From positions 2,046,001-2,110,000 of the forward strand of contig NZ_CP145606.1 in assembly GCF_028776105.2 (NCBI RefSeq): a stretch of DNA of 64,000 nt, written 5' to 3'. The notes under the pieces were generated by a model. That model did not search any database, was not told the DNA's origin, and saw only the letters and a program-made list of their open reading frames with translations. Below, piece after piece: positions 36,852-46,201 of the stretch; within the stretch, counting starts at the first letter, position 1, and each line of letters starts with the position of its first letter. Source of the DNA: Neisseria leonii. GTDB lineage: Bacteria; Pseudomonadota; Gammaproteobacteria; Burkholderiales; Neisseriaceae. Both the position numbers and the translations under genes were made by a program.

Positions 36852-37574
36852 TTATGCAAAGTCGCCCCACAGGGTCTGCATGGCAGCGATGGCGGCGAGT
36901 GAAGCGGTTTCGGTACGCAGGATACGGTTGCCCAAAGTGATGGCTTGAAAACCGGCATCGAAGGCGGCAGCTTCTTCGGCTGCCGTCCAGCCGCCTTCGG
37001 GGCCGACCATAAACAGAACGGCTTTCGGCGGCGGAAGTGAGGAAAGTTTTTCGGCACGGTTCAGACTCATCAGCAGTTTGAGTCTGTCGGCGGGAAGGGT
37101 GTTCAGAGCGGCCGTATAGTTTTGCAGCGGCCGTACCGGCGGGATACGGTTGCGCCCGCTCTGTTCGCAGGCGGCAATGACAATCTCCTGCCAGCGGGCG
37201 ACCCGCTTTTCGGCACGTTCGCCCGACAGGCGCACTACCGAACGCTCGCTGATGACGGGGATAATTTCGGTTACGCCCAATTCCACACTTTTTTGCAGGG
37301 TAAAATCCATGCGTTCGCCGGCAGAAACGGCTTGAATCAGCGTGATGGCCAGCGGCGGCATGTTTTCAGACGGCCCTTCGGCCGTGATTTCCGCCACGGC
37401 GGTACGCTTTTCCAGCTTGACTAAGCGTGCGGGATAAGCACGGCCGTTGCCGTTGAAAAACACCACTTCGCCGCCGGCGCGCAGACGCAGTACCTGCATA
37501 TGGCGCACCACATTGTCGGGCAGTGTCAGAATCCGGCCTGCGGCCAAGTCGTCGGGAACAAAGAAACGGGGCAT
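36852..37574 (-). CDS. rsmE: 16S rRNA (uracil-1498-N3)-methyltransferase
   Basis: RsmE methylates U1498 of 16S rRNA using AdoMet. The 240-residue SPOUT-family protein has an N-terminal PUA-like domain (VVRHMQVLRLRAG) and the C-terminal trefoil-knot signature MVGPEGGWTAAEEAA, followed by ITLGNRILRTETA. Length is standard. The gene is monocistronic. Confidence 0.94.
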   Translation of the reverse strand: MPRFFVPDDLAAGRILTLPDNVVRHMQVLRLRAGGEVVFFNGNGRAYPARLVKLEKRTAVAEITAEGPSENMPPLAITLIQAVSAGERMDFTLQKSVELGVTEIIPVISERSVVRLSGERAEKRVARWQEIVIAACEQSGRNRIPPVRPLQNYTAALNTLPADRLKLLMSLNRAEKLSSLPPPKAVLFMVGPEGGWTAAEEAAAFDAGFQAITLGNRILRTETASLAAIAAMQTLWGDFA

Positions 37575-37640
37575 AAAGGTTAAAAATAGGTTAATATTCG
37601 GCTTGATATTATAAGCCGAAGCAGATTACCGGGGACAAAA

Positions 37641-38429
37641 GTGTTAGACAAATTGCAGGCTGTGGTGCGGGAAGTGGCGCAACAAGAGGTGATGCCGCGC
37701 TTTTTGGCGGTGGAAAGCCGCGAAAAAGCCGACGGCAGTCTGCTGACCGAAGCCGATTTGGCGGCCCAAGCCGCGTTTGCCCGCCGTCTGCCCGAACTGA
37801 TCGACTGCCCGATGCTGGGCGAGGAGATGAGTGAGCAGACCCAGCGCGATTTATGGCTGCACAACCATCAGGGCTTGTGGGTGGTAGATCCGATTGACGG
37901 GACAACGAATTTTATCAACGGCTTCCCGCATTTCGCCCTGTCCGCCGCGTACTTGGTGCAGGGGCGCGCCCGAATGGGCGTGATTTTCAATCCGGTCAGC
38001 GGCGAGTGCTTTTATGCGGCTGCCGGAGAAGGAGCGTATCTCAACGGCCGCCGTTTGCCTGCGCTGCGCCGGGACAAACCGCTCAAACGTGCGGTGGCGG
38101 GGGTGGAAATCAAATATCTGCGCTCGGGCAGCCTGTCCAGCCGCATGAATACACTCTCGCCGGTGGGCAGTATCCGCAGTATGGGGTGCAGCACGTTGGA
38201 TTGGTGTTATCTGGCGGCTGGGCGTTTGGACGTTTATGTGCACGGCGGCCAGAAGTTGTGGGACTACGCGGCCGGTGCGCTGATTTTTGAAGAAGCGGGC
38301 GGCTGTCTGGCCACATTGGAGGGCGACACGTTTTGGAGCGGCGAACACGTTTTCAAGCGCTCGGTGATTGCCGCACTCAATCCCGAACTGTTCGGCCGCT
38401 GGCTCAAATGGATACGGGATAATCAATAA
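37641..38429 (+). CDS. suhB: Inositol monophosphatase family protein (SuhB-like)
   Basis: The 262-residue Mg-dependent phosphatase has the IMPase motifs: LLTEADLAAQ, LGEEMSE, WVVDPIDGTTNF with the metal ligands DPIDGT, and the C-terminal WDYAAGALIFEEAGG. Start is GTG 37641 with GGGGAC upstream; the conserved MLDKLQAVVREV begins there. In other bacteria SuhB also acts in rRNA antitermination, but that cannot be judged here. Confidence 0.88.
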   Translation: MLDKLQAVVREVAQQEVMPRFLAVESREKADGSLLTEADLAAQAAFARRLPELIDCPMLGEEMSEQTQRDLWLHNHQGLWVVDPIDGTTNFINGFPHFALSAAYLVQGRARMGVIFNPVSGECFYAAAGEGAYLNGRRLPALRRDKPLKRAVAGVEIKYLRSGSLSSRMNTLSPVGSIRSMGCSTLDWCYLAAGRLDVYVHGGQKLWDYAAGALIFEEAGGCLATLEGDTFWSGEHVFKRSVIAALNPELFGRWLKWIRDNQ

Positions 38430-38624
38430 GCCGCCGCAGAAATTTGCCTGCTTTAATCGATCGGTTGCAGAAATTAACCGCACAGATAGGCAGATGGCGG
38501 TAAATTCGGCCTGACTGTCCGGTGCTTGCAGCCATTTTGGCTCAAGAGCCGTGATTGAAGCAGTTCCCCATCATTTGTTGCTTGGCCGTTCATACTTGCT
38601 CCCTTGGTATGAACGGCTTTTTTT
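38430..38624 (+). other. suhB 3' region, with possible small RNA
   Basis: The 155 bases after suhB have no ORF but end in a very strong terminator (38585-38624). This could be a long 3' UTR or a small RNA with its own promoter; I see no clear match to a known RNA family. Confidence 0.25.
38585..38624 (+). terminator. Rho-independent terminator downstream of suhB
   Basis: An 11-bp perfect stem (GCCGTTCATAC at 38585-38595, GTATGAACGGC at 38607-38617) is followed by T7. No DUS is involved. Confidence 0.9.
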
Positions 38625-38678
38625 GTGTTTGGCCGGCCGGATGCCGCAAAATTGTCCGACTGCGTATTTTACACGGTG

Positions 38679-38865
38679 AGGCCGTCTGAAAACGAGTGAA
38701 GTGAGTTTCTGCAAAGTTAAAGCAGCACAGCGGGTTTGCGGAGCTAAAACGAACGGGGCGGGTTTCTGAGAATCGGGGAAACCATGCGGCGGCTTTTCGG
38801 GGCGGAAACGGGTATGCGGCGTATTAGCTCCGCAGAAACCCGCTTCGCTCGTTTTCAGACGGCCT
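38679..38865. repeat. DUS-bounded composite repeat, about 187 bp
   Basis: AGGCCGTCTGAA (38679-38690) and its reverse complement (38854-38865) enclose GAGTTTCTGCAAAGTTAAAG, GCGGAGCTAAAACG and TTAGCTCCGCAGAAACC, so the two ends are roughly inverted copies. The region has no gene and precedes the PMT-like membrane protein. Confidence 0.7.
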
Positions 38866-38936
38866 GACGGCGGCGGTACCGGCTGCTGCCAATCTGGGTT
38901 AAACTGCCGTTTTGTGATGGAAGATGGCAACCGACT

Positions 38937-40568
38937 ATGCTGACTTATACGCCGCCCGGGCAGCGCGTGCGCGCGAAGATAACCGAAAAGCCTTGGATTT
39001 TGCTGCTGCTGGCCTTTGCCTGGTTGTGGCCGGGTGTGTTCGGCCACGATTTGTGGCGGCCGGGCGAGCCTTGGCTGGGGGAAGTCGTGCGTCAGGCCGC
39101 AGCGGGCGGCGGAGCTTTACGGCCGTCCCTGTTCGGTGAGGCCTATTTTGACGCGCCGCCGGTGTATGTGGCGCTGGCCGCACTGCTGCGCCGGATATTG
39201 CCGCCGCAGTGGGTGGACGCGTATGCCGCTATGCGGCTGGCCGGAGTGATGTTTACCGCGCTGGGACTGGCGGCCTGCGGTACGGCGGCTTACCGCTTTT
39301 TGGGCAAATATCAGGGGCGTACGGTGGTGCTGGTGTGCATCGGCTGTGCGGGACTGATTGTGCCGGCGCATTTTTTGTCGGGCGTATCGGTGCAGTTTGC
39401 CGCATTGGGGCTGTGCCTGTACGGTTTCTCGCTGGCCAAAACGCGCATCATTGCCGCTTCTGCACTGTTGGGCGGCGGTTGGGCGCTTTGGGCCGCCTCG
39501 GCGGGTTATCTGGCGGCAGGGGCCTTGATGCTGGCCGCTGTTTTGCTGTGGCTGACCCCGCCGTGGCGCAACCGCCGTTATGCAGTCGCATTGGTGGGGG
39601 CATCGGCGGTGGCGCTGCCGCTGATGCTGGTGTATCCGCTGATGTTGTATTACAGCCGTCCTGAGGCATTTGACGAGTGGATGCGGCTGGCCGTATTCGG
39701 CGCGTTTGGCGGCACGGAAACGTTTTCGCTTTCGTTTTCGCTGTTTTATTACCTGAAAAACCTGCTGTGGTTCGCTTTTCCCGCTTGGCCGCTGGCCGCG
39801 TGGACGGCATGGCGGGGCAAGCTGCCGCAGCAGGATTGGGGCGTGTTGGCTTTGGTATGGCTGTCGGTCTGCACGCTGCTGCTGGCGTGGATGCCGCAAC
39901 GGTTTCAGGATAATCTGATTTGGCTGCTGCCGCCTTTGGCACTTTTGGCTGCCGCCTGTTTGGACAGTCTGCGGCGCGGCGCGGCCGCGTTTTTAAACTG
40001 GTTCGGCATCACGGCTTTCGGCCTGCTGGCTGCGTTTCTGTGGCTCGGTTTCGTGGCGATGAATTTCGGCTGGCCTGCCAAACTGGCCGAACGCTCTGCC
40101 TATTTCAGTCCGTATTATGTGCCGCAGCTTTCCGGCTGGCCGGTGGCCGTCGGGCTGCTGTTTACGCTGTTGTGGCTGCGCGCTGTTACCCGCAGGCACA
40201 TCAAAGGCCGTCAGGCGGTAACGAATTGGGCGGCAGGCATGACGCTGGTTTGGGCGCTGCTGATGACGCTGTGGTTGCCGTGGTTGGACGCGGCCAAAAG
40301 TTACCGGCCGGTGGTGGCGCAGATGGAGCGGGCGGCTCCGGCCGATTTGCGCGACGGGCGGGCCTGTGTGTCGCTGAATGCGGAGGATACGCTGGCGCGG
40401 CTGGTGTGGCGGGAATACGGCCGCACGGACATCAGGGTGGGCGGTGATTGTGCCTACCGCCTGTTGGAGCGGCCGCAGTTTCTGCCCGACGGCTGGACGG
40501 AAATTTGGCGCGGCGGCCGTCCGCGCAACCGGACAGAGTATTTCGTTTTGCTGAAAAAGGCCGTCTGA
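38937..40568 (+). CDS. PMT/ArnT-like polytopic membrane protein (GT-C glycosyltransferase family 39-like)
   Basis: The 543-residue protein has about eleven membrane spans. The first periplasmic loop, GHDLWRPGEPWLGEVVRQ, carries the acidic/Trp pattern (D-x-W-x-P-x-E) typical of the GT-C mannosyl- and ArnT-type transferases, and FGEAYFDAPPVYVAL matches the loop that follows. Such enzymes use polyprenyl-phosphate sugars to modify lipid A or glycoproteins. A periplasmic C-terminal domain is predicted after residue 440. The donor and acceptor are unknown. ubiG begins 57 bases downstream. Confidence 0.65.
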   Translation: MLTYTPPGQRVRAKITEKPWILLLLAFAWLWPGVFGHDLWRPGEPWLGEVVRQAAAGGGALRPSLFGEAYFDAPPVYVALAALLRRILPPQWVDAYAAMRLAGVMFTALGLAACGTAAYRFLGKYQGRTVVLVCIGCAGLIVPAHFLSGVSVQFAALGLCLYGFSLAKTRIIAASALLGGGWALWAASAGYLAAGALMLAAVLLWLTPPWRNRRYAVALVGASAVALPLMLVYPLMLYYSRPEAFDEWMRLAVFGAFGGTETFSLSFSLFYYLKNLLWFAFPAWPLAAWTAWRGKLPQQDWGVLALVWLSVCTLLLAWMPQRFQDNLIWLLPPLALLAAACLDSLRRGAAAFLNWFGITAFGLLAAFLWLGFVAMNFGWPAKLAERSAYFSPYYVPQLSGWPVAVGLLFTLLWLRAVTRRHIKGRQAVTNWAAGMTLVWALLMTLWLPWLDAAKSYRPVVAQMERAAPADLRDGRACVSLNAEDTLARLVWREYGRTDIRVGGDCAYRLLERPQFLPDGWTEIWRGGRPRNRTEYFVLLKKAV

Positions 40569-40625
40569 AATATGGCATAATGGCCGTTTCCGCCCGGTGG
40601 GCGGGGATATTTTTGAGGAGCAGTT

Positions 40626-41345
40626 ATGGAGCAGGCGGCACGCGTGCAGAATGTGGATGACGCGGAAATCGAGAAATTCAGCCGGCTGGCGGACAAGTGG
40701 TGGGACAAGAACGGCGAGTTCAAGCCGCTGCACGATATTAATCCGTTAAGGCTGGGCTATATTGACGGTCTGGCCGGTCTGGCCGGGAAAAATGTGCTGG
40801 ACGTGGGCTGTGGCGGCGGCATATTGAGCGAGAGCATGGCTTTGGCGGGTGCGGCATCGGTGCTGGGGGTGGACATGGCCGAAAAATCGCTGGCGGCGGC
40901 CGAGCGTCATGCGGTGCAGAACGGTGTGGCCAATGTGGCCTACCGCTGCATCAGCGTGGAAGATTTGGCCGAAGCGTCGCCGCAGGCCTATGATGTGGTA
41001 ACGTGCATGGAGATGATGGAGCATGTGCCTGATCCGCTGAGCATTATCCGTGCCTGTTCTCGCCTGGTAAAACCTGACGGCATGGTGTTTTTCTCCACCA
41101 TCAACCGCAATCCCAAGTCTTACCTGCATGCGATTGTCGGTGCAGAATATCTGTTGGGGCTGGTACCCAAAGGCACGCACGATTGGGAAAAATTTATCAC
41201 GCCGTCCGAATTGGCGCGTATGTGCCGCCAGGCGGGGCTGAATATGACGGACAGCCGGGGTATGGGTTACCGCCTGCTGGGTCAGGCGTATTATTTGTCG
41301 GACAGTGTGGACGTGAATTATCTGGCTGCCTGCCGCCCGGCATAG
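40626..41345 (+). CDS. ubiG: Ubiquinone biosynthesis O-methyltransferase
   Basis: UbiG carries out both O-methylations in ubiquinone synthesis. The 239-residue AdoMet enzyme begins with [27 protein letters not shown], the UbiG signature region; [16 protein letters not shown] is the AdoMet loop; EMMEHVPDP and [12 protein letters not shown] follow. GAGGAG at 40615-40620 supports ATG 40626. Same direction as the preceding membrane protein. Confidence 0.94.
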   Translation: MEQAARVQNVDDAEIEKFSRLADKWWDKNGEFKPLHDINPLRLGYIDGLAGLAGKNVLDVGCGGGILSESMALAGAASVLGVDMAEKSLAAAERHAVQNGVANVAYRCISVEDLAEASPQAYDVVTCMEMMEHVPDPLSIIRACSRLVKPDGMVFFSTINRNPKSYLHAIVGAEYLLGLVPKGTHDWEKFITPSELARMCRQAGLNMTDSRGMGYRLLGQAYYLSDSVDVNYLAACRPA

Positions 41346-41362
41346 CGGCGGTATGCTCCGTA

Positions 41363-41433
41363 AGGCCGTCTGAAAACCCGTGTGGCGCGTTGCTGTCAAG
41401 CTGAAACCCGCCGTACCGGTTTTCAGACGGCCT
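41363..41433. terminator. DUS-bounded hairpin after ubiG
   Basis: AGGCCGTCTGAA (41363-41374) and its reverse complement (41422-41433) enclose 47 bases that include CAAGCTGAAACCCG and partly self-complementary AACCCG/CCGGTT sequence. Short T run follows. Probable ubiG terminator. Confidence 0.55.
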
Positions 41434-41439
41434 TTGTCA

Positions 41440-41467
41440 TTCGGCTGACGTATTTCTGTGTTAGAAT
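41440..41467 (+). promoter_or_regulatory. Candidate mgtE promoter and long leader
   Basis: TTCGGC (41440-41445), 16-base spacer, TAGAAT (41462-41467). It would give a leader of about 125 bases before mgtE at 41599. No known Mg riboswitch (ykoK/mgtA type) is recognisable, although CCGG-containing stems are present. Confidence 0.3.
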
Positions 41468-41598
41468 ACCGCCCGTTTCAAACTGTCAGCCGGTTCTTTA
41501 TCCGGCCGCCGTCATGGATTTGTCCGGTTTAACTGCCTTTCCGTTTTCCTGAATCCACTCCGCCTGAATGCTGCCCGGCTTAGGCGTGCGGAGCATTT

Positions 41599-43041
41599 AT
41601 GAGCATCGAACATTCTGTTGAAGAAATTACCCAAAGCGACTTGGAACGCCTGCCGCTGGATATTGCCCGTATTCACGAATTGGCCGAGGCACTGCTGCCG
41701 GTCTATGCCCAGATTGAGGACAACGCGCCGCTGAGCGACGAGACACTCAACCGCAAGCTGGTCGAGCTGATGTCGATTCTGCGCGAGCTGCACCCGGCCG
41801 ATATGGCGACGGTGCTGGAATCGCTGCCGCATAAAGAGCGGGTGATTGTCTGGAAACTGGCCGAACCGGAAGACGACGGCGATGTGTTGCTGGAAGTGTC
41901 GTATGCGGTGCGCGAAACGCTGATCGAGAGCATGAACAAAGACGAGCTCTTGGCGGCGGTCGAAGACATGGACGCAGACGATTTGGCCGATTTGGCCGAC
42001 GATCTGCCGCATCAGGTGGTCATGGAAGCCTTGCAGACGCGCGACGAAGAAGAGCGCGAACAGGTGAAGGCGGCCATGTCGTACCGGGACGACCAAGTCG
42101 GCGCGGTGATGGATTTCGAGCAGGTCAGCGTGCGTGCCGACGTGGCCTGCGAAGTGGTGCTGCGTTATCTGCGCCGTTTCGATATCCTGCCCAACCATAC
42201 CGATAAAATTTTTGTGGTCGATGAGGAAGAAGTATTAATCGGCGTGCTGCCGATCCGCAAACTTTTAGTGTGCGACCCGGACGATATGGTGGAAGATGTG
42301 ATGGCGCGCGATGTGGTGCGTTTCCGTCCCACCGATGATGTGGAAGAGGCGGCGCAGGCGTTCGAACGGTATGACTTGGTTACTGCGCCGGTGATTGACG
42401 AGCACAATAAATTAATCGGCCGCATCACCATCGACGAGATGGTGGACGTGATCCGCGAAGAATCCGAAGCCGACATGCTGAATATGGCCGGTTTGCAGGA
42501 GGAGGAAGATTTGTTTGCGCCGGTGTGGGATTCGGTGAAAAACCGCTGGGTGTGGCTGGCCGTGAATCTGTGTACGGCGTTTGTCGCCAGCCGCGTCATC
42601 GGTGCATTCGAGGCATCGATTGCCCAGATTGTCGCGCTGGCGGCACTGATGCCGATTGTCGCGGGCATCGGCGGCAATTCGGGCAACCAGACCATTACCA
42701 TGATTGTGCGCGCGATGGCGATGGGACAGTTGAGCGGCAATCAGGCCATGCATCTGCTGAAAAAAGAATTGGGCGTGGCCCTGGTAAACGGCCTGCTGTG
42801 GGGCAGCGTGATGGGCATTGTGGCCGTGGCACTGTATCACAGTCTGGGTATCGGGCTGGTGATGGTGGCGGCGATGACGCTCAACCTGCTGCTGGCGGCG
42901 GCCGTGGGCGTGCTGATTCCCGTTCTGCTCGACAAATTCGGCCGCGATCCGGCCGTGGGCAGCTCGGTGCTGATTACGGCGGTAACCGATTCGGGCGGTT
43001 TTTTGATTTTCCTCGGTTTGGCGACCATTTTCCTGCTGTAA
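41599..43041 (+). CDS. mgtE: Magnesium transporter MgtE
   Basis: MgtE is a Mg2+ channel gated by cytoplasmic Mg2+. The 480-residue protein has the N-terminal acidic domain (LRELHPADMATVLESLP, DMDADDLADLADDLP), tandem CBS domains (around GVLPIRKLLVCDPDD and LVTAPVIDEHNKLIGRITIDEMVDV), and a five-span C-terminal pore domain with ALMPIVAGIGGNSGNQT, the conserved pore segment. Full length and intact. Confidence 0.95.
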   Translation: MSIEHSVEEITQSDLERLPLDIARIHELAEALLPVYAQIEDNAPLSDETLNRKLVELMSILRELHPADMATVLESLPHKERVIVWKLAEPEDDGDVLLEVSYAVRETLIESMNKDELLAAVEDMDADDLADLADDLPHQVVMEALQTRDEEEREQVKAAMSYRDDQVGAVMDFEQVSVRADVACEVVLRYLRRFDILPNHTDKIFVVDEEEVLIGVLPIRKLLVCDPDDMVEDVMARDVVRFRPTDDVEEAAQAFERYDLVTAPVIDEHNKLIGRITIDEMVDVIREESEADMLNMAGLQEEEDLFAPVWDSVKNRWVWLAVNLCTAFVASRVIGAFEASIAQIVALAALMPIVAGIGGNSGNQTITMIVRAMAMGQLSGNQAMHLLKKELGVALVNGLLWGSVMGIVAVALYHSLGIGLVMVAAMTLNLLLAAAVGVLIPVLLDKFGRDPAVGSSVLITAVTDSGGFLIFLGLATIFLL

Positions 43042-43047
43042 GGATTT

Positions 43048-43097
43048 TACCGGCATATTCAGACGGCCTACCGTCAGGCCGTCTGAATATGCCGGTA
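43048..43097. terminator. 22-bp perfect palindrome built around inverted DUS
   Basis: The arms 43048-43069 and 43076-43097 are exact reverse complements with a 6-base loop. They contain a DUS pair plus ten extra matched bases (TACCGGCATA side). The position just after mgtE suggests a bidirectional terminator, although no T run follows. Confidence 0.7.
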
Positions 43098-43150
43098 ACG
43101 GCTTATCGGCAAAAGTGTTTTTCTCTGTGCGGGCGTAACGGGAGCAGGCA

Positions 43151-44062
43151 ATGAATCCGACGGTGATTTTGGACGGCGGCATGGGGCGCGAACTGCTGCG
43201 CCGGGGCGCGCCGTTCCGCCAACCCGAGTGGTCGGCGCTGGCACTGACCGAAGCACCCGACAGGGTGCGCGAGATTCATCTGGATTTTGTCCGTGCGGGC
43301 GCGCAGGTGCTGACGGCCAACAGCTATGCATTGGTGCCTTTCCATATCGGCAGCCGTTTTGCCGCCGAGGCAGAATCACTGGCGGCCTTGTCGGGACGTT
43401 TGGCGCGCGAAGCCGCAGCGGCCGGACGGGACGTGCAGGTGGCGGCTTCGCTGCCGCCGCTGTTCGGTTCCTACCGTCCGCAGCATTTTTGTGCCGCCGA
43501 AGCCCCCGCGTTGGCTGCGCCGCTGATACGCGGTTTGGCACCTTATGCCGACATCTGGCTGGCGGAAACGGTCAGCAGTCTGGCCGAAGCGCGCGCGTGG
43601 CGGCAGATGCTGCCGCAAGACGGCAAGCCGTTTTGGCTGTCGTTTACCCTGAACGACGACTGGCCCGCCGGCTGCGTGAACCTGCGTTCGGGCGAAAGTG
43701 TGGCCGAAGCGGCGGCATGGGCGGTGCAGGCAGGCGTATCCGCACTGCTCTTCAATTGCAGTCGTGCCGAAGTGATGGAGACCGCGCTGACGGCCGCGCG
43801 CGCCGTTTTGGACGGTGCGGCTTCGGCCATGCGCCTGGGTGCGTATGCCAATGCGTTCGAGCCGGCGCAGGCGGGCATTCATGCGGCCAACGACGGTTTG
43901 GACGACCTCCGTGCCGACCTGTCGCCGCAGGCCTATCTGGATTATGTGCGCCGCTGGTTGGCGGCAGGTGCGGATACCGTGGGCGGCTGCTGCGGCATTT
44001 CGCCCGCGCATATCCGCGTTCTGGCCGAAGCGTTCGGCTGCCCGGCTGGCGCGGTCTGCTGA
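43151..44062 (+). CDS. mmuM: Homocysteine S-methyltransferase family protein
   Basis: The 303-residue Zn-dependent enzyme transfers a methyl group from S-methylmethionine or betaine to homocysteine. It opens with VILDGGMGRELLRRG, has LTANSYALVPFHIG in the middle, the Zn ligand Cys in LLFNCSRAEV, and the paired Cys ligands in VGGCCGISPAHIRVL at the C-terminus. Family recognition is firm; the preferred methyl donor is not. A dense repeat region follows. Confidence 0.88.
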   Translation: MNPTVILDGGMGRELLRRGAPFRQPEWSALALTEAPDRVREIHLDFVRAGAQVLTANSYALVPFHIGSRFAAEAESLAALSGRLAREAAAAGRDVQVAASLPPLFGSYRPQHFCAAEAPALAAPLIRGLAPYADIWLAETVSSLAEARAWRQMLPQDGKPFWLSFTLNDDWPAGCVNLRSGESVAEAAAWAVQAGVSALLFNCSRAEVMETALTAARAVLDGAASAMRLGAYANAFEPAQAGIHAANDGLDDLRADLSPQAYLDYVRRWLAAGADTVGGCCGISPAHIRVLAEAFGCPAGAVC

Positions 44063-44085
44063 AACGGGCCGAACGGCGGTTCAGT

Positions 44086-44408
44086 CAGGCGTAGGGCGGA
44101 TTCCGAATCCGACAAAATCTTCATCGTGCAAAAGCGGATGTAGGGATTTTTGAATGCGGCAAAAATGCTGTCGGCACGAATACGGGTAGCCGGTGTCGGT
44201 GTCGGATTCGAGAATCCGACCTACTTTGTGGTTTGAAATCGGAATCCGAAAAATGGTCTTTGTGCGGTTTTCGGGAAATTTGAATCCGACAAACCGGCTG
44301 CCGTGCGATGGCAGATTCCTTGCGCTTCTTGCCGCAGGCCGTCTGAAAACGGGGCAAATTCGTTTTCAGACGGTGAAATCATGAATCCCCCATTTCCCGC
44401 CACAGTCA
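44086..44408. repeat. Tandem intergenic duplication, copy 1
   Basis: The segment from CAGGCGTAG (44086) to about 44408 is repeated at 44412-44698. Both contain a GTCGGATT / AATCCGAC palindrome, AAAATCTTCATCGTGCAAAA, GTAGGGATTTTTGAATGCGG, GAATCCGACAAACCGGCTGC, TGGCAGATTCCTTGCGCTTC, and an inverted DUS pair near the end. Copy 1 has about 39 extra bases near 44215-44255. No gene is supported here. Confidence 0.85.
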
Positions 44409-44411
44409 GTA

Positions 44412-44698
44412 CAGGCGTAGGTCGGATTCTCGAATCCGACAAAATCTTCATCGTGCAAAAACGGGTGTAGGGATTTTTGAATGCGGCACAAATGCGATCG
44501 GCACGCATACGGGCGGCTGGCGGCGGTGTCGGATTCGAGAGTCCGACCGACTTTGTGCGGTTTTCGGGAAATTTGAATCCGACAAACCGGCTGCCGTGCG
44601 ATGGCAGATTCCTTGCGCTTCTTGCCGCAGGCCGTCTGAAAACGGGGCAAATTCGTTTTCAGACGGCCTCATCATGAATGACCCGTTTCCGCCGCAGG
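44412..44698. repeat. Tandem intergenic duplication, copy 2
   Basis: Second copy, starting CAGGCGTAG at 44412, lacking the 39-base insert of copy 1. It ends with an inverted DUS (near 44630 and 44656-44668) directly before the permease gene and extends into ATCATGAATGACCC, which parallels ATCATGAATCCCCC of copy 1. Confidence 0.85.
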
Positions 44699-44728
44699 CG
44701 GGTTTTATTTTTTCAGCAAAGGACGTGT

Positions 44729-46156
44729 ATGTCTTCTCCTTCCAAAATCGGCCTGAGTGCGCTCACGGCTTTGGTTGTCAGCTCGATGATCGGTTCGGGC
44801 ATTTTCAGTCTGCCGCAGAATATGGCGGCAGTGGCCGGTTCGCAGGCCTTGCTGATCGGCTGGCTGATTACCGGCGTGGGCATTGTTTTCCTCGGTTTGT
44901 CGTTTGCCTGTCTGGCGAAAATCCGTCCCGATTTGGACGGCGGCATTTACACTTATGCGCGTGAGGGTTTCGGCGATCTGATGGGCTTTTTCTCGGCGTG
45001 GGGCTACTGGCTGTGTACCACCATCGGTATTGTGGGCTATTTGGTGGTGGCGTTTGAGGCGCTGGGCACGTTTACCGACGGGGCGGGTTTTGTGCTGTTC
45101 GGCAAGGGCAATACGGCGGCGGCTTTCATCGGGGCTTCGGCGGTGGTGTGGCTGGTGTATGCGCTGGTGGCACGCGGTATCCGTCAGGCGGCGGGTGTCA
45201 ATCTGGCGGCCACCTGCGTGAAAGTGTTTCCGCTGCTGGTGTTTATCGTGCTGGCGGCGTATTTTTTCGACAGTCGGGTGTTTTTCGCCGATTGGCAGGG
45301 TGCGGCTCTGGCGGACGATGCGGGCGGCGGCAGCGTGATGGCGCAGGTGAAAAACACCATGCTGATTACGCTGTGGGTGTTTACAGGAATCGAAGGGGCG
45401 GCGGTATTGTCCAAACATGCCCGATCGCGCGCCGATGTCGGACGGGCGACGGTATTCGGTGTGGTGCTGACGCTGCTGCTGTATGTGGCGGTAACGGTTT
45501 TGGCGCAGGGTGTGCTGCCGCGCGGCGAAATTGCCGCCATGGCCAATCCTTCGATGGCGGGCGTTCTGTCGCATATGATGGGTTATGCGGGCAAGGTGCT
45601 GATTACCGGCTGTCTGATTGTGTCGGTGTTGTCGTCGTATTTGAGCTGGACTTTATATGCAACCGAAATCCCGCATCTGGGTGCGAAAAACGGTGCGTTT
45701 CCCGCATCATTCCTGCGCCTGAACGGAAACGGCGTGCCGCATATTTCGCTGCTGTTTACCACGCTGACGGTGCAGCTCTGCCTGTTTTTGGTGTGGCAGA
45801 CCGGCAACAGCTACGAAGCCCTGCTGATGATTTCGACTTCGATGATTCTGATTCCCTACCTGCTGGTGGGTGCGTTTCTGCTGAAATTATCGGTCCGGCA
45901 GCATCTGGCATGGCGGTATAAACTGGTGGGGCTGGCGGCGACGCTGTATGCGCTGTGGATTGTGTATGCCGCAGGGGTGGAATATATTCTGCTGTCCGTG
46001 CTGCTGTATCTGCCGGGCGTGCTGCTGTTTCTCCATGCGCGCCGCCGCCATCAGGGGGCTTGGCGTTTCGGGCGGGGCGACAGAGCCGTACTCTCGGTAT
46101 TGGCCGTATTGGCCGTGCCTGCGCTGATGCAGTTTTACCGCAGTCTGAACGGCTGA
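44729..46156 (+). CDS. APC-superfamily amino acid permease (basic amino acid/antiporter type)
   Basis: The 475-residue protein has about 12 membrane spans and the APC hallmark near the N-terminus: ALTALVVSSMIGSGIFSLPQNMA, followed by FACLAKIRPDLDGGIYTYAREGFG. This arrangement is typical of arginine/ornithine (ArcD/YdgI) and other basic amino acid antiporters. AAAGGA at 44718-44723 supports ATG 44729. No catabolic arc genes are adjacent. Substrate is inference. Confidence 0.8.
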   Translation: MSSPSKIGLSALTALVVSSMIGSGIFSLPQNMAAVAGSQALLIGWLITGVGIVFLGLSFACLAKIRPDLDGGIYTYAREGFGDLMGFFSAWGYWLCTTIGIVGYLVVAFEALGTFTDGAGFVLFGKGNTAAAFIGASAVVWLVYALVARGIRQAAGVNLAATCVKVFPLLVFIVLAAYFFDSRVFFADWQGAALADDAGGGSVMAQVKNTMLITLWVFTGIEGAAVLSKHARSRADVGRATVFGVVLTLLLYVAVTVLAQGVLPRGEIAAMANPSMAGVLSHMMGYAGKVLITGCLIVSVLSSYLSWTLYATEIPHLGAKNGAFPASFLRLNGNGVPHISLLFTTLTVQLCLFLVWQTGNSYEALLMISTSMILIPYLLVGAFLLKLSVRQHLAWRYKLVGLAATLYALWIVYAAGVEYILLSVLLYLPGVLLFLHARRRHQGAWRFGRGDRAVLSVLAVLAVPALMQFYRSLNG

Positions 46157-46201
46157 CGGATGAAGGCCGTCTGAAAAACGGTTTTGCTGAAAAGGAAAAT
46201 G

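Noticed and set aside
41468..41598. Mg2+-sensing riboswitch upstream of mgtE
   Set aside because: The leader is long enough, but I cannot find the conserved M-box or mgtA-leader sequence; only simple GC-rich stems are visible.
44121..44675. Several 60-95-residue ORFs across the 44-kb repeats
   Set aside because: They recur because the DNA is duplicated, contain DUS-derived FSDGL strings, and have no independent support.
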